From positions 1,550,001-1,614,000 of the forward strand of contig NZ_BAABED010000001.1 in the NCBI RefSeq assembly GCF_039539965.1: DNA of 64,000 nt, given 5' to 3'. Source of the stretch: Arthrobacter methylotrophus (GTDB lineage: Bacteria > Actinomycetota > Actinomycetes > Actinomycetales > Micrococcaceae). A model generated the notes under the pieces. The model ran no database searches. It was not told where the DNA came from and worked only from the letters and a program-made list of their open reading frames with translations. Positions 60,574 through 64,000 of this stretch are shown here, in pieces. Position 1 is the first letter of the stretch. Each line of letters starts with the position of its first letter. A program made the translations under genes and the position numbers.

Positions 60574-60987
60574 TTACGCGGCGCGGGTCCCGGTGCGGAG
60601 CTCCAAATCAGCAGCTTCCAGTTTCACAACGGTGGCGATAAGGATCTCCATCGCCTCGGTGGCCCAGGCGGTGTGCGAGTCGAACCGGTCGTAGGCGCCG
60701 GCGACGTTGGCACGCAGGTCGCTTGCCCGCAGGACGAGCCCGTCCATGTCCTGGATCATCCGGGCGGACGCGACAAGGCCGCGGGGTTCAGGGGTGTCGA
60801 TGAGGTCCTGCAGGTCGGTGGCCAGCTCGAAAACTTCGGTTGCCAGCCCGGTGTGACCGTCCGTTTCGGCGTCCTGACCCAGCCGGTCGTAGCTGACCTT
60901 GGCCGCGCCCAGGGCGACGGTGTCCGGGCGCAGCTCGAGGCGGCGGGAGATGGTTTCGGCGTTGACGGGTCGCAGGCGAGGTGGCAT
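60574..60987 (-). CDS. hypothetical helical protein
   Basis: 137 aa, all-helical: ELATDLQDLIDTPEP and RFDSHTAWATEAMEILIATVVKLEAADLEL. GGAG lies 8 nt before ATG 60987. A box with AAG in place of ATG sits 50 nt upstream (61045-61054). The ATDLQD motif recurs in the broken gene at 63487-63722, so the two may be related. Function unknown. Confidence 0.6.
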   Translation of the reverse strand: MPPRLRPVNAETISRRLELRPDTVALGAAKVSYDRLGQDAETDGHTGLATEVFELATDLQDLIDTPEPRGLVASARMIQDMDGLVLRASDLRANVAGAYDRFDSHTAWATEAMEILIATVVKLEAADLELRTGTRAA

Positions 60988-61120
60988 GTCGGGTCTCCGG
61001 ATCAGGGGTGGAAGGGCGCTGTATATGTGCGTCCTTGCCCCTGATGTGTGCGGCGAGAACCACAGCGCTCACCCCTTTACGCGTTGACCGACATGAGTGG
61101 AGGCCCGGTACGCGGTGAGT

Positions 61121-61483
61121 TTATTTCGCTGCCTGACAGGCCACCTGGATGCGCTTGGCCGCTTCTGGATTATCTTTCGCATCCGGGCTCTTCGAAAAGA
61201 GGAGGTAGATGCTATTCATATCGGCCTTCACCGAATCGGGTGCTTTGTCGACGACGCCCTTCAGCTGGTCCTCGTACTTGTGGTGCAGATCCGGATCATT
61301 GGAAGAGTCGATCAGTAATTGCACCGCCACGTTATATTCAGAGCATGCCTGGGCTGTGGTCATGGTTGGTGTGCAACCCGTCAGACCCAACAAGGCAGCC
61401 ACCGGTATGGCGATCGACAAGAGCTTCAACTGTCCCCCAGAATTTGATGATCTCTTTGAGCCGATCTTATGTGCCGCGTGCAT
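61121..61483 (-). CDS. small lipoprotein
   Basis: 120 aa as drawn. KLLSIAIPVAALLGLTGC is a lipoprotein signal with lipobox LTGC; the mature part is helical and charged (HHKYEDQLKGVVDKAPDSVK). The real start may be the TTG at 61429 directly before it (GGGGGA upstream). Less GC-rich than neighbours. Function unknown. Confidence 0.65.
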   Translation of the reverse strand: MHAAHKIGSKRSSNSGGQLKLLSIAIPVAALLGLTGCTPTMTTAQACSEYNVAVQLLIDSSNDPDLHHKYEDQLKGVVDKAPDSVKADMNSIYLLFSKSPDAKDNPEAAKRIQVACQAAK

Positions 61484-61551
61484 CTTGACCCTGCATTGCG
61501 CTGCGTCTCACTGGACGGCTGCCATGAGCCCCGGAGCGCTTCAGGTGATCA

Positions 61552-61881
61552 TCAGCTGACCGCGCCGAGGATCGTTGCGGCGCGGCGCAGCAGGTCGTTC
61601 GCGACATCTTCCAGAGCCTCGCTCATCGTCTCCTCCATGGGGGCGTCGACTCCGACGGACCACTCCGCGGCGGGGAGATCCAGCAGCACCGCCCAGGTGA
61701 AGTCGTCGGCGAGGACGCTGACCCGGGCGACGGAGTCCTTGGCGAGCGGGGTGTGGATCAGGACAGCCTGCAGGACGCTGGGCCGGCCGGGGCGCCGGTC
61801 AACCGGCACGAGCAAGTGCGCGGTCATAGTGAGCCGCCAGTCCAAGTGGTGCCGGCCAAACGACCTATCGACGATGTTCAC
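61552..61881 (-). CDS. hypothetical protein
   Basis: 109 aa. Two-part beta/helix protein (DWRLTMTAHLLVPVD, VARVSVLADDFTWAVLLDLP, then EALEDVANDLLRRAATIL). GTG 61881 has AGAAGGAA 6 nt upstream and lies 11 nt after the previous stop. Not recognised. Confidence 0.6.
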   Translation of the reverse strand: MNIVDRSFGRHHLDWRLTMTAHLLVPVDRRPGRPSVLQAVLIHTPLAKDSVARVSVLADDFTWAVLLDLPAAEWSVGVDAPMEETMSEALEDVANDLLRRAATILGAVS

Positions 61882-61892
61882 GGAAGTTCCTT

Positions 61893-62333
61893 CTACTCGG
61901 AGATATTCGGGTCGGTGGCGGGACGGTTCAGGAACCGGACCCGGCGGGGCAGGGAGATGGTCCGCCATTGCGTGTTGTGGCCCGTGACGACCTCCGTTCC
62001 GTCGGCGGCCAGGGCCGTCACGATCCTGGGATCGGCCGGGGCGACGATGACGATGTCGGCGAGACTGCCTTGCTCCCCGCCGCCGATGGCTTTCCGGTAG
62101 GCGTCACGGTAGTTGAGGAAGTTCCCGCCGTCGCTGGCGCGATAGAAGCCGGAGACCTGGAAGTACTCGCCGTCGTTGAGGACGAGTTCGACATCGTTGA
62201 TGCCGGTGCCTGGTCCGGCATCGGGGTGGACGGCGCCGTAGGCGTTGTTGAACGGCGCGAACTTGAGCTCGCGGTCAGGGCCGTAGGAGAAGAACATCTC
62301 AAGGGTGTTGACGTGACCGTAGAAGGTTTCCAT
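61893..62333 (-). CDS. standalone copy of the Clp-N C-terminal domain
   Basis: 146 aa. LNDGEYFQVSGFY, FLNYRDAYRKAI, ADIVIVAPADPRIVTAL and TQWRTISLPRRVRF align in order with the C-terminal halves of 57472-58380 and 58941-59765, without the Clp-N repeats. Start 62333 because CACACA lies 8 nt before it (box 62342-62351). Function unknown. Confidence 0.68.
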   Translation of the reverse strand: METFYGHVNTLEMFFSYGPDRELKFAPFNNAYGAVHPDAGPGTGINDVELVLNDGEYFQVSGFYRASDGGNFLNYRDAYRKAIGGGEQGSLADIVIVAPADPRIVTALAADGTEVVTGHNTQWRTISLPRRVRFLNRPATDPNISE

Positions 62334-62410
62334 GCCGGTCATGTGTGCGGACTCCGGGATCGGGGTCTTCACAGTCATCGCTCCGGAGGGGCCGATCTGT
62401 CGAGTCGACG

Positions 62411-62875
62411 CTACTTCAGGGTGTGACCTCCGCCGGGCCATTCGACCCTGGCCAGCGGAGTCGCCCGGATGAGCTTCCAGCACCCGTCGCACGGTTTCTT
62501 CGTGGTGGAGAGTGTGGAGCCATCCATGTCCGCCCAACTGGCGCGGATGATGGCGTTGGCCTCGGCGTGGATGCTGATGCAGGCACCCGGACCGGTGTCG
62601 TAGGAGCTGCCGTAATCTTTGCCGACAGTGGCCCGCGGACAGGCGCCGCTGGTAAGGCAGCCGGCCATTCCTGACGGAGCCCCGTTATAGCCGGTGGCTA
62701 CGATGCGCATGTCAGCAGTCATGATGACGGCCCCGACCTGCGCACGGGAGCAGTCGGCGCGGGCAGCAACCGCCGCCGCGATGCTCAACGCCCATTCGCT
62801 CCAGTCAGGTCGAGGATCCGAGCCGGGGGCGCCGCGGTCTGCCAAGGTGGTTACCTGTTCAGTCATGGCGCTCAC
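62411..62875 (-). CDS. dCMP/cytidine-type deaminase
   Basis: 154 aa. CISIHAEANAIIRA supplies the zinc His and catalytic Glu (H-A-E); KPCDGCWKLI is the P-C-x-x-C zinc pair. NGAPSGMAGC is the substrate loop typical of deoxycytidylate deaminases of phages and bacteria. It would make dUMP for dTTP supply. Start GTG 62875 (GGAA 6 nt upstream) or ATG 62866. Confidence 0.82.
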   Translation of the reverse strand: MSAMTEQVTTLADRGAPGSDPRPDWSEWALSIAAAVAARADCSRAQVGAVIMTADMRIVATGYNGAPSGMAGCLTSGACPRATVGKDYGSSYDTGPGACISIHAEANAIIRASWADMDGSTLSTTKKPCDGCWKLIRATPLARVEWPGGGHTLK

Positions 62876-63207
62876 ATCACGTTCCAGGACTTGTCTGTAT
62901 CTTCGAGGTCGTCGAAAAGTTCCAGGTGTCCGGTGTAGCCGGTGATCTCGCGGAAGTGGGCGATGACGGCGTCATGGCTGCGGTGGGCGAACACCTCGGT
63001 CCCGTCGGCGTACAGGATGTGGACTTGCCGGTCGTCGTCGAGCCCGATCATGTAGTCGGGCTCATGCCGGTGGCCGATGATTTCCCGGACGACCGTCTTG
63101 GTGTTGTCTGCGTCGAGGTGGCTCAGATGGCTGAAGTCGCCCTTCTCCCATCCTTCAAGGACAACGGTGTATTCGATGGTTTCGCGGACGGTGACGTGCT
63201 CAGGCAT
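62872..63207 (-). CDS. hypothetical protein, paralog of the right-edge gene
   Basis: 111 aa. GHRHEPDYMIGLDDDRQVHILYADGTEVFAHRSHDAVIAHF then LFDDLEDTDKSWNVM. The same sequence order is seen in 63719-64000. AAGGAGG before ATG 63207. Stop overlaps the deaminase start, so one operon. Unknown fold and role. Confidence 0.65.
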   Translation of the reverse strand: MPEHVTVRETIEYTVVLEGWEKGDFSHLSHLDADNTKTVVREIIGHRHEPDYMIGLDDDRQVHILYADGTEVFAHRSHDAVIAHFREITGYTGHLELFDDLEDTDKSWNVM

Positions 63208-63475
63208 CGGTGGCCTCCTTCGGTGTAGCCTTGGGGGCCAGCGCTTCGCTCAGCGTGGCTTTGCGGGCGTCGAAAGTCTTCTTCAGATCCTCGGTCAACC
63301 ACTGGTGGCTCATGGCCTGGTTGTGGGCGTCCTTGTGCCCGGCGGCGTACGCCTGCGCGAGGGCTTCGCGGATGACGAAGACGGTGTTGCCGGCGTCGGC
63401 CTGAGCGCTGCTGATTTCCCGCACGACGTTCTGCAGCTGCTGGTCGAGATGGGCGGGCATCGGGGTGTATGCCAT
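63200..63475 (-). CDS. small helical protein
   Basis: 91 aa. HLDQQLQNVVREISSAQADAGNTVFVIREAL, KDAHNQAMSHQWLTEDLKKTF and an Ala/Pro/Lys tail. Helical, charged. AAAGAGGAA before ATG 63475. Overlaps the next gene by 8 nt. Function unknown. Confidence 0.62.
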   Translation of the reverse strand: MAYTPMPAHLDQQLQNVVREISSAQADAGNTVFVIREALAQAYAAGHKDAHNQAMSHQWLTEDLKKTFDARKATLSEALAPKATPKEATDA

Positions 63476-63486
63476 GGTTTCCTCTT

Positions 63487-63722
63487 TCACGGGTTGGCGG
63501 CGCGGATCTGACTCGGATGATGTCGATCGCGTCCTGCAGGTCGGTGGCGGCGTAGGAGAGTGCCTGGGCCGCGATGTGCGGGGCGGCTGCGGCGATGGCC
63601 CCGGCAAACAGCGCCCAGCTACCGTGCTCGGCAAGCCAGTCAGCCTTGCTCACTCCGGGAGGCGGGGTGACTTCCCGCATCGCTTCCTTCGCGGCGTCGA
63701 GCGCGTCGGCCGTGAGGTTCAT
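63487..63722 (-). pseudogene. small helical protein gene with probable frameshift
   Basis: From ATG 63722 the frame reads a sensible helical protein (LTADALDAAKEAMREVTPPPG ... AAQALSYAATDLQDAIDIIR), then runs out of frame through the next two genes. A one-base indel near 63505-63515 would restore an end QIRAANP-stop at 63487, just before the next ribosome site. Sequencing error or true decay cannot be told apart here. Confidence 0.5.
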
Positions 63723-64000
63723 GCGTCCGCTGCTTTCCGGGCCTCAGCAGTGGCCATGTTTTCCGCCTTGATCCGCCAGGACTTGTCCGGGTTGTCAAGA
63801 TCGCCGAACAGGAAGACCCGGGAAACATCGTCTCCGAAAGAGGCGGCGTGCTTCACGACAGCGTCGTGGCTACGGGATTCGAAGATCCGGACTCCGTCTT
63901 TGAGGAGGAAGTACAACTCGGCGTTCAGGTCGCAATCCCAGGAGTAGTCGGGCTCGCGGCGGCGGCCGATCTCCTCCTTGGAGATCACGGTCTCATTCAG
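63719..64000 (-). CDS. hypothetical protein, 5' end outside window
   Basis: The frame is open to the edge. GRRREPDYSWDCDLNAELYFLLKDGVRIFESRSHDAVVKHAA and LFGDLDNPDKSWRIK align with 62872-63207 (E-P-D-Y, S-H-D-A-V, D-K-S-W). A Met at 63988 exists, but the paralog extends further upstream, so the start probably lies past 64000. Stop overlaps the 63722 ATG. Confidence 0.6.
   Translation of the reverse strand: MNETVISKEEIGRRREPDYSWDCDLNAELYFLLKDGVRIFESRSHDAVVKHAASFGDDVSRVFLFGDLDNPDKSWRIKAENMATAEARKAADA

Larger units (their letters stand above)
8031..62351. promoter_or_regulatory. recurring start box GCCG[CT]ACACA-N8-ATG
   Basis: Ten-base box, last base exactly 8 nt before a start codon; spacer often ends GGC. 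Copies before start codons (box coordinates): 8031 (CACACG), 9823, 11503, 13394, 14066, 16773, 17510, 18010, 20545, 25168, 26261, 27069, 29078, 29703, 30256, 30810, 32621, 33906, 34601, 39346, 56849, 58879, 62342; plus-strand copy TACACA 8232-8237. GCATGT variants: 50135 and 54442. Copies without a start codon at the fixed spacing: 38978, 54676, 60537, 61045. It is not Shine-Dalgarno-like and not a TANNNT -10. Confidence 0.85.

Noticed and set aside
8031..62351. The start box as translated extension AAHIxGM of each protein
   Set aside because: Conservation includes third codon positions, the box occurs before untagged genes and on both strands, and some copies have lost the Met codon.
8031..62351. 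The start box as a Shine-Dalgarno sequence
   Set aside because: CACACA cannot pair with the 16S 3' end; several box genes have no other ribosome site.

Overview
The window is high-GC actinobacterial DNA. Codon use, a lipid-catabolism cluster and the gene families present fit a soil actinobacterium of the Micrococcaceae (Arthrobacter type); this assignment is inferred from style, not from a marker gene.

Layout. (1) 1-5452 is ordinary chromosome: a fatty-acid/steroid-type beta-oxidation cluster. It has an acyl-CoA dehydrogenase cut by the window edge, a TetR repressor, a thiolase, a two-domain FabG-like reductase and a MaoC hydratase, with a perfect 13-bp inverted repeat between the divergent TetR and thiolase genes. 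(2) 5531-5592 holds a displaced tRNA 3' end (acceptor strand plus T arm) and its terminator. This is the left attachment junction of an integrated element that runs past the right edge of the window (more than 58 kb). An excisionase-like gene sits just inside; no integrase is in the window, so it is expected at the far end. (3) 6.7-34.6 kb is a leftward array of mostly unknown proteins. Twenty-eight genes of the element (27 here and one at 39.0 kb) begin with the same ~25-residue tag, R-[QHV]-P-x-G-x-x-x-GGQF-A-x-x-x-H-x-E-P, followed by unrelated bodies (DUF2958, two DUF7007, SH3-like, beta-helix-like, papain-like, several paralogous sets). Embedded in it is an untagged regulatory cassette (HTH regulator, ImmA/IrrE protease, MAB_1171c-type membrane protein, MpaB-type oxygenase) with palindromic operators. 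(4) 32.7-33.3 kb is an AT-rich gap with palindromes. (5) 34.9-43.3 kb is mixed cargo on both strands: an EXORDIUM/HExxH-like protein, a triple-repeat protein, a membrane hydrolase, an HTH protein, a DUF2510-DUF4041-GIY-YIG protein. (6) 43.4-54.4 kb is the conjugation block: a 1960-aa FtsK-like ATPase split by a 532-aa intein with class 3 features, a NERD nuclease, a small membrane protein, a replication-relaxation-like protein and a VirD4/TraD-type ATPase. (7) 54.5-56.1 kb has no convincing gene. It holds an array of mini-hairpins with GNA triloops whose polarity flips near 55.06-55.18 kb, a candidate origin of transfer or replication. (8) 56.1-64 kb is small lipoproteins and membrane proteins, three tandem Clp-N-domain proteins without an ATPase, a deoxycytidylate-deaminase-like protein and small paralogs.

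How it works together (inference). The 43-54 kb genes would move the element. Many genes of the array and of the right end share a nucleotide box, GCCGCACACA, whose last base lies exactly 8 nt before the start codon on either strand. The two conjugation operons carry a GCATGT variant at the same position. This looks like one regulon. The shared GGQF tag suggests a common address (delivery, docking or processing) for an expandable set of accessory or effector proteins. Tag plus box is the strongest candidate for a previously undescribed system in this window.
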